A stretch of 64,000 bases of DNA from Kutzneria kofuensis. GTDB lineage: Bacteria; Actinomycetota; Actinomycetes; Mycobacteriales; Pseudonocardiaceae. Both the position numbers and the translations under genes were made by a program. The notes under the pieces are model-generated. The model was not told the DNA's origin. It made no database searches and was given only the letters and a program-made list of their open reading frames with translations. Location of the stretch: contig NZ_JACHIR010000001.1 in the NCBI RefSeq assembly GCF_014203355.1, forward strand, positions 6,822,038-6,886,037, given 5' to 3'. Positions 50,239 to 58,528 of this stretch are shown in pieces; the stretch's first letter is position 1, and the number at the start of each line of letters is the position of its first letter.

Positions 50239-50913
50239 ATGGAGCGTGCCGAGATCGTGGCCGTGTGGACGCGGGAGATCGCGTCCGTGTGGGGGCCGCT
50301 GCCGGACTCGAGTCTCGACGCGATGCCCACCCCGCACGGTTGGTGCGGTCACGTCGCCGGCACGACGCCGCAGCTCGCGTTGGCCGCCGCCGAGCAGATC
50401 GCCGAGGCCTACGGGCTGCCCGCCCGTTCCGTCATCGTTCAACAAACCGACGGGGGTGGTGTATTCCTGTGGGCCTACCGGACGCCGTCAGCGGCCGACT
50501 ACCACCGGCAGTGGCCCCAGCCCGTGATCGACGGCAGCGAGTTCACCGACGTGGCCCGTTCCGGCTCCGGCAGCAGCCTGCTCGACTACGTGCGCCTTAC
50601 CGAGATGGCGCGGAAACACCAGGCCGAGTGGCGTGACCTGCGTGGTGGCCGTCCCGTCGACATCCAGCGCTTCACGCGTCGCCTCGCCCTGCTCCGCGCC
50701 GGCGTCTTCGACATCCTCGCCCGCTCCCGCCCGGCTCAGGTGCGAGAGCTGTTGCTCCGCGTCGGCGTCCCCGCCGAGTCGCTGCCGGACGACGTGCTCC
50801 GGGCTCTCGACTACCCGATCGGCAACCTCCCCACCATCCCCCGCGCCCGCGGCGTCGCCTTCGCCCCGGACCGCGACCGCACCGACCGCATCGCCGCGCC
50901 GGGGCAGGGATAG
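50239..50913 (+). CDS. Hypothetical protein
   Basis: The product has 224 residues and is not recognised. It begins MERAEIVAVWTREIASVWGPLP. A middle segment (GSSLLDYVRLTEMARKHQAEWRDLRGGRPVDIQRFTRRLALLRAGVFDILARS) is helical and charged. The C-terminus is proline- and arginine-rich. No membrane segment, signal peptide or metal motif is visible. The reading frame has normal actinomycete codon use and a reasonable ATG, so it is probably real. It converges on the LuxR-type gene with eight bases between. Confidence 0.65.
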   Translation: MERAEIVAVWTREIASVWGPLPDSSLDAMPTPHGWCGHVAGTTPQLALAAAEQIAEAYGLPARSVIVQQTDGGGVFLWAYRTPSAADYHRQWPQPVIDGSEFTDVARSGSGSSLLDYVRLTEMARKHQAEWRDLRGGRPVDIQRFTRRLALLRAGVFDILARSRPAQVRELLLRVGVPAESLPDDVLRALDYPIGNLPTIPRARGVAFAPDRDRTDRIAAPGQG

Positions 50914-50921
50914 GGGGCGGG

Positions 50922-51722
50922 TCAGCGCGTCGCGGCGCTCGGCAGCAATCCCAGCGACTGGGCCCGCAGGACCGCCGTCAGCCGGTCGGTCGCGGCCAGC
51001 TTCCGGTACAGGTTCTCGGTGTGCTTGTGGACGGTTCGGTTGGAGATCCCGAGCCGGCGGCCGATCGCCTCGGCGGTCATGCCGTCCGCGAGCAGGCTCA
51101 GCACCGCAAGCTCCCGGGGCGTCAGCTTCGCCTCCGCGGCTGACTCCAACGGCCGGGGCTCCTCGCGCACGGCTTCGCCCCAGTCGGCGAGTTGCCGCAC
51201 GAACCGGTCCACGCTCACCAGCAGCGGCTGCAACCTGCGCACATAGCTCCGCTCGCGGTCGTCGAAGTCGCCGCCGTCGCGGTGCACCACGAACGTCCGG
51301 AACCGGCCGCGTTCGTTGGCGGGCAAGGGAATCGCGATGTGTCGGACGACCCCCACCACTTCCCGCAGCGTCGCGTACGCCTCGGTTCGCCGCCACACGC
51401 TCATCTCCACCACGTCCGTCACCGCCAGCGGCCGCTGATCCCCGGTTCTGGCGTAGTGCTGCGGCAACGGGTGCCCGCCCTCAAGTCCCCTGCGCAGCAA
51501 CCTGTTCAACGGCAGCGACCCGATCCACTCCGGCGCCCAGGCGTCCACGCTCGCCGTCCCTGCCGGCCCGTTCACGTCCGTCAGCAACACCATCGTGCCG
51601 CCCAACGACCGCGCCAGCTCCTCCGCCACCAACCGCCACGGCGACTCCGGCACCGCCGTCCCCATCACCGCGGCCGCCAGGTCCAACATGCGTTCGTAGT
51701 CGCGTGCAGCCAGGCCGCCCAT
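50922..51722 (-). CDS. LuxR-family transcriptional regulator
   Basis: A 266-residue protein. The last 65 residues form a LuxR helix-turn-helix (LTPRELAVLSLLADGMTAEAIGRRLGISNRTVHKHTENLYRKL). The N-terminal 190 residues look like a GAF/PAS-type sensory domain and carry no phospho-acceptor receiver motif, so it is not a response regulator. No autoinducer-synthase or sensor-kinase gene adjoins it. It is probably a one-component regulator with an unknown ligand. Confidence 0.9.
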   Translation of the reverse strand: MGGLAARDYERMLDLAAAVMGTAVPESPWRLVAEELARSLGGTMVLLTDVNGPAGTASVDAWAPEWIGSLPLNRLLRRGLEGGHPLPQHYARTGDQRPLAVTDVVEMSVWRRTEAYATLREVVGVVRHIAIPLPANERGRFRTFVVHRDGGDFDDRERSYVRRLQPLLVSVDRFVRQLADWGEAVREEPRPLESAAEAKLTPRELAVLSLLADGMTAEAIGRRLGISNRTVHKHTENLYRKLAATDRLTAVLRAQSLGLLPSAATR

Positions 51723-51765
51723 GGATTCCCCTCAGAATTCGGACGGCCCATGTATAGCGCACTTG

Positions 51766-52281
51766 TCACGCAAGGGCGGCATCGATCTTGGCCAGGCAAC
51801 TGGCGAGCACCGATCGCTCCGCCTCGGTGAGGGAGGCGACCAGTCGGGACTCGTGCTCCAGCAGTTGACGCACGGTCAGCTCGATGAGGTGGTGGCCGGC
51901 ATCGGTGAGTCGGACGGCGACCGCGCGGCGGGAGGCGGTCGACGGTGAGCGCTCCACGAGGCCGACCTCCTCGGCGCGGGCAATGCGCTGCGAGACGGCC
52001 CCGGCGGTGACGAGGGTCCGGCGGGTGATCTCCCGGGTGGTCAGCTCGTACGGCGGGCCGGCGCGCCGGATCACGCTGAGCAGGTCCAGTGTCGACGGGT
52101 CGATGCCGAGCACGGACAGTGTCCGCCGACGGTCGTCGGCCAGCGCCTTCGCCGTGCGCCAGAGCGGGGTGATCACGGCGATGGAGTCGGTGTGCGCGCC
52201 GGGCAACTCGCGCGCCCACGCGTCGATGATGTCCGCGACGGGCCACGACGACAGCTGATCGTCGAGCGGATAGTTGGACAT
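51766..52281 (-). CDS. MarR-family transcriptional regulator
   Basis: The product has 171 residues. The winged helix is YELTTREITRRTLVTAGAVSQRIARAEEVGLVERSPSTASRRAVAVRLTDAG, typical of MarR, with flanking dimerisation helices. ATG 52281 is used. It is divergent from an SDR gene. The perfect palindrome GTTTAGCGCTAAAC between them is the obvious operator, so it probably represses both itself and the SDR until a phenolic or similar ligand binds. Confidence 0.92.
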   Translation of the reverse strand: MSNYPLDDQLSSWPVADIIDAWARELPGAHTDSIAVITPLWRTAKALADDRRRTLSVLGIDPSTLDLLSVIRRAGPPYELTTREITRRTLVTAGAVSQRIARAEEVGLVERSPSTASRRAVAVRLTDAGHHLIELTVRQLLEHESRLVASLTEAERSVLASCLAKIDAALA

Positions 52282-52301
52282 CGGCCCCGCCTCCCGGTTA
52301 C

Positions 52302-52315
52302 GTTTAGCGCTAAAC
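52302..52315. promoter_or_regulatory. Perfect 14-bp palindromic operator of the MarR/SDR pair
   Basis: GTTTAGCGCTAAAC is a perfect palindrome, midway between the MarR start (52281) and the SDR start (52337). Confidence 0.82.
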
Positions 52316-52336
52316 ATAGCAACCAGGGGGCATGTG

Positions 52337-53056
52337 ATGACACGCAAGGTCCTTGTCACGGGCGGTAGCGGTGGCATCGGCAAGGCGGTGGCGGCGAGGT
52401 TCCGCCGGGCAGGCGACACGGTGGTGATCACCGGCCGGGACGGCGCACGGCTCGCGGTGGCCGCGAAGGAGATCGACGCCGAGCCGATCGCCTGCGACGC
52501 GGCGGATCCGCTTCAGGTTCAGGAACTTGCCGACGCGCTGGGGGCGGAGTTGGACGTGCTGGTCAACATGGCCGGCGGCAACACGGACTTCGGCCGGCCG
52601 CGGGCTTCGAGCCTGCACGAGGTGGCGGAGTCCTGGCGGGCGAACCTGGACGCCAACCTGCTCAGCGCCGTCCTCACGACCACGGCGGTGCTCGACAAGC
52701 TTCGCCCCGGCGGCACGGTGATCAACGTCGGCTCGATCGGCGCGGAGTACGCCGGTAGCGGCTACGGCGCAGCGAAGGCGGCGTTGCATGCGTGGACGGC
52801 CGGCTTGTCGGCGGAGATCGGTCCCCGGGGCCTGACCGCCAACCTGGTCTCGCCCGGTTACATCGAGGCCACCGACTTCTTCCACGGCCGTCTCACGGAA
52901 AAACGCCGCGAGGCGCTGATCGCCGCCACGCACACGGGACGCGCCGGCAACCCGGACGATGTCGCGGCGACGGTGGAATTCCTTGCGTCGCAAGGGGCAC
53001 GGCACATCACCGGGCAGACGGTTCACGTCAACGGGGGCGCGCACACCACCCGTTGA
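52337..53056 (+). CDS. Short-chain dehydrogenase/reductase
   Basis: A 239-residue classical SDR: VLVTGGSGGIGKAVAARF, NMAGG, a catalytic segment NVGSIGAEYAGSGYGAAKAAL (Ser, Tyr, Lys), and GQTVHVNGGAHTTR at the C-terminus. No mycofactocin-type insertion is present. It should oxidise or reduce an unknown alcohol/ketone with NAD(P). It is controlled with the divergent MarR gene. Its last codons form the left part of a strong hairpin that probably ends transcription. Confidence 0.92.
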   Translation: MTRKVLVTGGSGGIGKAVAARFRRAGDTVVITGRDGARLAVAAKEIDAEPIACDAADPLQVQELADALGAELDVLVNMAGGNTDFGRPRASSLHEVAESWRANLDANLLSAVLTTTAVLDKLRPGGTVINVGSIGAEYAGSGYGAAKAALHAWTAGLSAEIGPRGLTANLVSPGYIEATDFFHGRLTEKRREALIAATHTGRAGNPDDVAATVEFLASQGARHITGQTVHVNGGAHTTR

Positions 53057-53066
53057 CGTGAACCGT
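53018..53066. terminator. Bidirectional terminator overlapping the SDR stop codon
   Basis: A perfect 18-bp inverted repeat (53018-53035 with 53049-53066) has a 13-base loop. The TGA stop (53054-53056) lies in its right arm. It serves the converging SDR and GH16 genes. Confidence 0.85.
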
Positions 53067-53071
53067 TCAGT

Positions 53072-54838
53072 TCAGCTGCCGTAGACCTGGAATTCCCAGA
53101 GCGAGTAGCCGTACTGGGTGGCGCGGGTGGTGCCGTAGAGGCGGACGTAGCGGCCGGAGCCGGAGACGGTCAGCGACTGGTTGCCGCCGGTGCCGGCGGT
53201 GGTGCTGTAGATGGATGTCCAGGTGGTGCCGTCGTTGGAGGTCTGGATCTGGTAGCCGGTGGCGTAGGCGGCCTCCCAGTTCAGGTCGACGCGGCTGATG
53301 GTGTGGGTGGCGCCGAGGTCGACCTGCAGCCACTGGGGGTCACTGAAGGCGGACGACCAGCGGGTGCCGGTGTTGCCGTCGACGGCGTTGGCGGCGGTGA
53401 AGCTGCCGTTCTCGGTCGATGAGGCGGTGGCGGTCTTTCCCTGCGACAGCAGGGATCCGGAGCCGCCGCCACCGGAGGTCGGCGAGCCGTACAGGGCCAG
53501 CTCGTACAGCGAGTCGCCCCACTGCGATGCCCGGCTGGTGGCGTAGACCCGAACGTACCGGGCGGTCGCCGACAACCCGAACGACTGGATGTCCTGTGGG
53601 GAGTTGTTGTTGGAGTACACGGTCGACCAGGTGGCGCCGTCGGTCGATGTCTGTAGCTGGTAGGCGGACGCGGCGGCGGCCTCCCAGGTCAGGGTGGCGT
53701 GGTTGAGGTTGTAGTTCTGCCCGAGGTCGACCTGCAGCCACTGCGGATCGCTGAACGCCGAGGACCACCGGGTGGTGATGTCGCCGTCGGTGGCGTTGGA
53801 GGCCGGGAACTGCGCGCTCTCGGCGGACGAGGCGGTGGTGGGCTTGCCCTGGGCGATGTTGGCGCCGTAGTTGGGCGACTTGTTGTACACGGCGACGTAG
53901 TCGACGTTCAGTGTGCCGCCGGAGGCGGTGGCGGCGTTGGGACCGCCGCCGAACGCGGCCGGGAACGCGCCGCCGATGGCCAGGTCGAAGATGATGAAGA
54001 AGCTGTGGTCGACGGCGTTGGCCCAGGTGGTGGCGTCGACCTGGGTGGAGTTGAGGGTGAAGTAGTTGGCGCCGTCGAGGTACCAGCGGATCTGCTCGGG
54101 CGAGGTGGAGCGGTCGATCTCCACGGCGTAGGTGTGGTAGCCGGTCTGGCAGCCGCCGCAGGCGCGTTCACCGCTGCCGATGCCGGTGCCCTCGTTGCAG
54201 GGGCCGCCGGGGCTCACGCCGCAGTGCAGTGTGCCGAACAGCGAGCTGCGCCCGTTGATGTCCTCGAGGATGTCGACCTCGCCGGAACCCGGCCACGGCA
54301 CGCCGATGCGCAGCGGCGCGCCGAGCATCCAGAACGCGGGCCAGTAGCCGGCACCGTTGGCGGTGGACAGGTTGGGCTGTTGGATGGAGGCCTGGATTCG
54401 GACGACGCCGCCGGGTTGGGCGCCGAATCCGTCGGCTTGGGTCTCGACGCGGCCGGAGGTCCAGCCGGAGTTCGGGTCGCTGCCGGAGTGCAGGGCCCTG
54501 AGCACCAGGTGTCCGTTGCCGTCGTGGTAGACGTTGTCGGTGCTGGTGGTGGTGGTCTCGATCTCGCCGGTGCCGAAGCTGGAGCCGGGGCCGGCGTCGT
54601 AGCGCCAGGTTCCGGTGTCCAGGCCGGTGTTCGCGGCGCCGGTGAAGTCGTCGCTCCAGGTGGTGGTGAAGCCCGCGGGCGGCGCGGGCACGGCGGAGGG
54701 CTGCGCGACGGCGGCCTCCACGGTTGTGGGCGCGGTCATTCCGATCGCGCTGGTTGCTGTCAGGGTCAACGCGAGCAGGCCGGTGGCGAGCCGTCCGGGT
54801 GAGCGGACCAGGCGCGCGCACTTGTCCCTGATCGACAT
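53072..54838 (-). CDS. Secreted GH16 beta-1,3-glucanase with two CBM32 (F5/8 type C) domains
   Basis: The product has 588 residues. An N-terminal signal peptide (about 1-44, LATGLLALTLTATSAIG) is followed by a GH16 catalytic domain to about residue 310. The catalytic motif GEVDILEDIN gives Glu187, Asp189 and Glu192, the laminarinase type. Two discoidin-like CBM32 domains follow (about 317-445 and 452-588), each with the SQGK..ASS, DG...TRWSSAFSDPQWLQVDLG pattern. It should degrade fungal or plant beta-1,3-glucan outside the cell. ATG 54838 follows AAGGAG. It is divergent from the GH64 gene. Confidence 0.95.
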   Translation of the reverse strand: MSIRDKCARLVRSPGRLATGLLALTLTATSAIGMTAPTTVEAAVAQPSAVPAPPAGFTTTWSDDFTGAANTGLDTGTWRYDAGPGSSFGTGEIETTTTSTDNVYHDGNGHLVLRALHSGSDPNSGWTSGRVETQADGFGAQPGGVVRIQASIQQPNLSTANGAGYWPAFWMLGAPLRIGVPWPGSGEVDILEDINGRSSLFGTLHCGVSPGGPCNEGTGIGSGERACGGCQTGYHTYAVEIDRSTSPEQIRWYLDGANYFTLNSTQVDATTWANAVDHSFFIIFDLAIGGAFPAAFGGGPNAATASGGTLNVDYVAVYNKSPNYGANIAQGKPTTASSAESAQFPASNATDGDITTRWSSAFSDPQWLQVDLGQNYNLNHATLTWEAAAASAYQLQTSTDGATWSTVYSNNNSPQDIQSFGLSATARYVRVYATSRASQWGDSLYELALYGSPTSGGGGSGSLLSQGKTATASSTENGSFTAANAVDGNTGTRWSSAFSDPQWLQVDLGATHTISRVDLNWEAAYATGYQIQTSNDGTTWTSIYSTTAGTGGNQSLTVSGSGRYVRLYGTTRATQYGYSLWEFQVYGS

Positions 54839-54914
54839 GGGCACTCCTTGCGGGCGGGCAGGGGCGACCGCATCTGGCGGGAGGCGTCACCTAGGCAGGG
54901 GACACGGAGCAGGC

Positions 54915-54926
54915 GAGAGCGCTCTC
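54915..54926. promoter_or_regulatory. LacI-type operator on the GH16 side
   Basis: GAGAGCGCTCTC is a perfect 12-bp palindrome with a central CG, the form used by LacI-family sugar regulators such as CebR. An identical copy is at 55028-55039. Confidence 0.78.
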
Positions 54927-54955
54927 ACGGAAGCATCTCCCTCGATTCCGATAAC

Positions 54956-54996
54956 TGTCAAGGGGTCTGCCGCCAGTCGCGGCAACACCCTTGACA
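54956..54996. promoter_or_regulatory. Divergent promoter core between the two glucanase genes
   Basis: TGTCAA (54956-54961, a -35 TTGACA on the minus strand) and TTGACA (54991-54996, plus strand) face outward and belong to an inverted repeat with 9-base arms TGTCAAGGG / CCCTTGACA. Each is followed outward by a GAGAGCGCTCTC operator. The -10 elements are weak. Confidence 0.6.
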
Positions 54997-55027
54997 TCTC
55001 GGCGTAATCGTATGAACCTGCCACCTT

Positions 55028-55039
55028 GAGAGCGCTCTC
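55028..55039. promoter_or_regulatory. LacI-type operator on the GH64 side
   Basis: Second copy of GAGAGCGCTCTC, 32 bases before the GH64 start codon and downstream of the plus-strand -35 element. Confidence 0.78.
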
Positions 55040-55071
55040 CCCTTGCCCCCTGCCGGCTTTGGAGAGGGACC

Positions 55072-56421
55072 ATGTCCACCACCGCACCGCCGCGGCGCTG
55101 GCTTCGCGCCCCGCTGCTGCTCACCGCCGTCGCCCTGGCGGCCACCTTCCTCGGCGCCGTTCCGGCGAACGCCGCGGGAACCCTGATCTCGCAAGGCAAG
55201 ACGGCGACCGCGTCATCCACCGAGAACGCCAGCTTCGGCGCGGCCAACGCGGTCGACGGCAACACCGGCACCCGGTGGTCGTCGGCGTTCAGCGACCCGC
55301 AGTGGATCGAGATCGACCTCGGCGGCGCCGCCACCATCGACCAGATCGTGCTGAACTGGGAGGCCGCCTACGCCAAGGCGTTCCAGATCCAGGTCTCCGG
55401 CGACAACTCGTCCTGGACGACCATCTACAGCACCACCGCCGGCACTGGCGGCGTGCAGACGCTCAACGTGACCGGATCCGGACGCTACGTCCGCATGTAC
55501 GGCACCCAGCGCGCCACCCCGTACGGCTACTCGCTGTGGGAGTTCCAGGTCTACGGCGCCGGCGGCGGCTCCAACCCGGGCGGCGGCACGGGCGCGCCGC
55601 CGGACTCGTTCTGGGGCGACACCGGCTCGATCCCGCCCGCGCAGAACGTGCTGATGGTGAAGGTGCTCAACCGCACCAACGGCAAGTACCCGGACAGCCA
55701 GGTGTACTGGAGCTTCAACGGCCAGACGCACTCCATCGCCGAGCAGCCGTACGTGGACATGCCCGCGAACTCCGCCGGCCGCATGTACTTCTACCTCGGC
55801 GCGCCCAACAGCCAGTACTACGACTTCATCGAGTTCACCGTCGGGCCGTCGGTGTTCAACGGCAACACCACCCGGGTGGACGCGTTCGGGCTGAAGCTGG
55901 CCATGCGGCTGCACGCGCACGACGGCTACGACGTGCAGGTCGGCGAGGACTACCAGACCTTCCAGGAAGACCGCAGCGCGACCTTCCAGAAGTTCATCGA
56001 CGAGGTGCCGGCCGAGTTCAAGCAGCTCGCGCAGGTGCAGTCGCCGTACCGGATCCCCGCCCCGGGCAGCGTCGCCGCGTTCCAGCCGGGCGGCCAGTAC
56101 GCCAACTACTTCACCAGCTACGCCCAGTCGGTCGGCGTCAACGAGACGACGCAGTTCATCTTCGGCTGCGCCAACTCGATGGCGTCCAACCCGAACATGT
56201 GCGCCGCCCTGAACCGGCACACCGCGCAGCTGCCGTCCTCGCAGCAGCAGGACCCGACCCAGTTCTACAAGGCCGCGCCGGCCAACTACTACGCCAAGTT
56301 CTGGCACGACCACGGCATCAACAAGCTCGCGTACGGCTTCCCGTACGACGATGTCGCCGGTCAGTCGTCCTTCGTGTCGCACGGCAACCCCCAGTGGCTG
56401 GAGGTCGCCGTCGGCTGGTGA
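55072..56421 (+). CDS. Secreted CBM32-GH64 beta-1,3-glucanase
   Basis: The product has 449 residues. The signal peptide (about 1-35) ends AVPANAAG. A CBM32 domain follows (about 36-162), very similar to the last domain of the GH16 enzyme. After a Gly/Pro linker comes a GH64-type glucanase domain (NVLMVKVLNRTNGKYPDSQVYWSFNG, RVDAFGLKLAMRLHAHDGYDVQVGEDY, GINKLAYGFPYDDVAGQSS). GH64 enzymes release laminaripentaose from beta-1,3-glucan. ATG follows GGAGAGG. It is divergent from GH16 under shared operators, so both are probably induced by glucan fragments. Confidence 0.93.
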   Translation: MSTTAPPRRWLRAPLLLTAVALAATFLGAVPANAAGTLISQGKTATASSTENASFGAANAVDGNTGTRWSSAFSDPQWIEIDLGGAATIDQIVLNWEAAYAKAFQIQVSGDNSSWTTIYSTTAGTGGVQTLNVTGSGRYVRMYGTQRATPYGYSLWEFQVYGAGGGSNPGGGTGAPPDSFWGDTGSIPPAQNVLMVKVLNRTNGKYPDSQVYWSFNGQTHSIAEQPYVDMPANSAGRMYFYLGAPNSQYYDFIEFTVGPSVFNGNTTRVDAFGLKLAMRLHAHDGYDVQVGEDYQTFQEDRSATFQKFIDEVPAEFKQLAQVQSPYRIPAPGSVAAFQPGGQYANYFTSYAQSVGVNETTQFIFGCANSMASNPNMCAALNRHTAQLPSSQQQDPTQFYKAAPANYYAKFWHDHGINKLAYGFPYDDVAGQSSFVSHGNPQWLEVAVGW

Positions 56422-56429
56422 GTCGTGAT

Positions 56430-56464
56430 CTGCTCGGCGGAACGGTGACTGTTCCGCCGAGCAG
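56430..56464 (+). terminator. Hairpin terminator after the GH64 gene
   Basis: A perfect 14-bp stem (56430-56443 with 56451-56464) closes a 7-base loop, eight bases past the stop. Confidence 0.82.
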
Positions 56465-56477
56465 GCATGATGGTGCC

Positions 56478-56969
56478 GTGCGAGTGGTGGTCCTGTCCGA
56501 CACGCATGCGCCGCGCCGGTGGAAGGCGTGCCCGCCGAGGGTGGCCGAGCACCTGCGGGGCGCCGACCTGATCCTGCACGCCGGCGACGTGTGCGTGCCG
56601 TCCGTGCTGGACGAGCTGGCGGCCTACGCGCCGGTGCACGCGGTGTGCGGCAACAACGACGGCCCGGACGTCGTCGCGTGGGGCGCGCCCGAGACGCTGG
56701 AGCTGGACATCGACGACCTGCGCGTGGCGATGATCCACGACAGCGGCCAGAAGGTCGGCCGGGCGGCCCGGATGCGTCGCCGGTTTCCGGACGCCGACCT
56801 GGTGGTCTTCGGCCACTCGCACATCCCCGTCGACCTGACCGAGGGGGGCCTGCGGATCTTCAACCCCGGCTCGCCGACCGACCGCCGCCGCCAGCCGCAC
56901 GGCACGATCGGCCTGCTCACGGTCGCGGACGGCCGGCTCGTGACCGCCGAGATCGTGCCGGTTGACTGA
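56478..56969 (+). CDS. YfcE/MJ0936-type metallophosphoesterase
   Basis: The product has 163 residues. Metal-binding motifs are present in order: LSDTHAP (DxH), LILHAGDVC (GD), CGNNDGP (GNxD), MIHDSG, and VVFGHSHIP (GHxH). The small size matches the YfcE group of phosphodiesterases. GTG 56478 starts the first strand directly; the codons before it lie in the preceding terminator. The biological substrate is unknown. It is 36 bases from the LigD ligase gene and may be cotranscribed. Confidence 0.9.
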   Translation: MRVVVLSDTHAPRRWKACPPRVAEHLRGADLILHAGDVCVPSVLDELAAYAPVHAVCGNNDGPDVVAWGAPETLELDIDDLRVAMIHDSGQKVGRAARMRRRFPDADLVVFGHSHIPVDLTEGGLRIFNPGSPTDRRRQPHGTIGLLTVADGRLVTAEIVPVD

Positions 56970-57005
56970 TTCGCGCCGCTACTCCATCCGGGTTACCGTG
57001 GGTCG

Positions 57006-57947
57006 GTGGCGGAGCGGTCGGCGGTGCCGGACCCGGTGGAGCCGATGTTGGCCGGCTCCGACGGTGGCACGCTGCCGGACACGGCGGCATGGTCGTACGA
57101 GTTCAAGTGGGACGGCTACCGGGCGATCATGCGGGTCGCCGCGGACGGCACGACCCAGCTGAACAGCCGCAACCTCAACGATTTAACCCTCCGGTACGCG
57201 GAGCTGACCGAGCCGGGCCTGGACACCGCGGCGGTCATCGACGGTGAGATCGTCGCGCTGGACCGGGACGGCGTCCCGGACTTCAGCCTGCTCCAGAACA
57301 AGGCCGTCAAGGTGCGGTACTTCGCCTTCGACCTGCTCCGGATCGGCGACCGGGACCTGATGGACGAGCCGTACCGCAGACGCCGGGAGCTGCTCGCCGA
57401 GCTGAACCCGCGCAGCCCGCGGATCTCGATCACGCCCTACTACGACCACGCCGACGTCGAGCCGGAGGAGCTGCTCCAGATCGCGGCGGCGTCCCGACTG
57501 GAGGGGCTGGTCGCCAAGGCCAGCGCCTCGCGCTACCACCCGGGCCGCCGCAGCCTCGAATGGCTGAAACACCCCTTCATCCACACCCAGGAGGTCGTGC
57601 TCGCCGGCTGGCGCCCGGGCCAGGGCCGCCGCGACGGCACGATCGGGGCGCTGCTGCTCGGCGCGCACGACGACACCGGGCTGAAGTACATCGGCGACGT
57701 CGGCACCGGCTTCACCGACCAGGCGCTGCGTGATCTGCAGCGCGAGCTGGAACCGTTGGAACAGAAGCAACCCCCGTTCGTCAACGCCGTGCCGCGCGAC
57801 CGTGCCCGGCGCGTGCACTGGCTACGGCCGGAGCTGGTCGGCGAGGTCGAGTACCGCAAGTTCACCGTGGACGGCATGCTGCGGCATTCCTCGTGGCGGG
57901 GGTTGCGGCCGGACCGCCGCCCCGAGGAGGTGCGCTGCCCGGATTAG
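57006..57947 (+). CDS. ligD: ATP-dependent DNA ligase, LigD ligase-domain type
   Basis: The product has 313 residues. The nucleotidyltransferase motif is EFKWDGYR (Lys34 takes AMP), followed by AVIDGEIVALD, EGLVAKASASRYHPGRRSLEWLKHP and, in the OB domain, DVGTGFTD and EYRKFTVDGMLRHSSWRGLR. It corresponds to the ligase domain of LigD, the other parts of which are encoded 9 kb away at 46622. It seals double-strand breaks in Ku-dependent end joining. A TTA codon lies at 57183-57185. The start is GTG. Confidence 0.93.
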   Translation: MAERSAVPDPVEPMLAGSDGGTLPDTAAWSYEFKWDGYRAIMRVAADGTTQLNSRNLNDLTLRYAELTEPGLDTAAVIDGEIVALDRDGVPDFSLLQNKAVKVRYFAFDLLRIGDRDLMDEPYRRRRELLAELNPRSPRISITPYYDHADVEPEELLQIAAASRLEGLVAKASASRYHPGRRSLEWLKHPFIHTQEVVLAGWRPGQGRRDGTIGALLLGAHDDTGLKYIGDVGTGFTDQALRDLQRELEPLEQKQPPFVNAVPRDRARRVHWLRPELVGEVEYRKFTVDGMLRHSSWRGLRPDRRPEEVRCPD

Positions 57948-57949
57948 CC

Positions 57950-58528
57950 GTGGGCACAGCGGGTATTCGACGTGGCGTGGAGCAGACCGAGCTGCTGCGC
58001 TCGCTGGCCAAGGTCGCGAACACACTGACGGCCGCGGAGGTGCCGTTCGCGCTGACCGGCGGATGCGCCGTGTATGCCAGGGGCGGGCCGCCGACCACGC
58101 ACGACGTGGACGTGCTGGTCCGCGAGCAGGACGTGTCGCGGGCCGTGAGTGCCTTGGTGGCGAACGGAATGCGCGCCGCCGAGACGCCGCTGGACTGGCT
58201 GGCCAAGGTGTACGACGGCGACCGGCTGGTGGATCTGTTGCACCACCCCAATCGCGAGCCCGTCACCGACGAGGTGCTCAAGCGGGCGGAGTGGATGCGG
58301 GTGGGGCCGGCGGAGATGCCGGTCGCCACCGCGACCGACCTGATGGTGGACAAGCTGAAGGTGTTCGGGCCGCATCGGTGCGACTTCACCGAGGTGCTGC
58401 CGATCGCGCGGGCGCTGCGTGAACAGGTCGACTGGAAGCAGGTGTGGGACCGCACCGCCGAATCCCCTTATGCGGAGGCGTTTCTGTTGCTGCTCAAGCG
58501 ATTGGACATCGAGGAGGTCGTGCCGTGA
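57950..58528 (+). CDS. Nucleotidyltransferase-fold protein
   Basis: The product has about 192 residues. The motif FALTGGCAVYARGGPPTTHDVDVLV has the GGxA...T.DVD arrangement of minimal nucleotidyltransferases (DUF6036-like and related, with two metal-binding Asp). No partner HEPN gene is adjacent. GTG 57950 is used; GTG 57977 is equally possible. It starts three bases after the ligase stop and its end overlaps the BON gene, so the run from the phosphoesterase at 56478 to 59501 may be one transcript. Confidence 0.75.
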   Translation: MGTAGIRRGVEQTELLRSLAKVANTLTAAEVPFALTGGCAVYARGGPPTTHDVDVLVREQDVSRAVSALVANGMRAAETPLDWLAKVYDGDRLVDLLHHPNREPVTDEVLKRAEWMRVGPAEMPVATATDLMVDKLKVFGPHRCDFTEVLPIARALREQVDWKQVWDRTAESPYAEAFLLLLKRLDIEEVVP

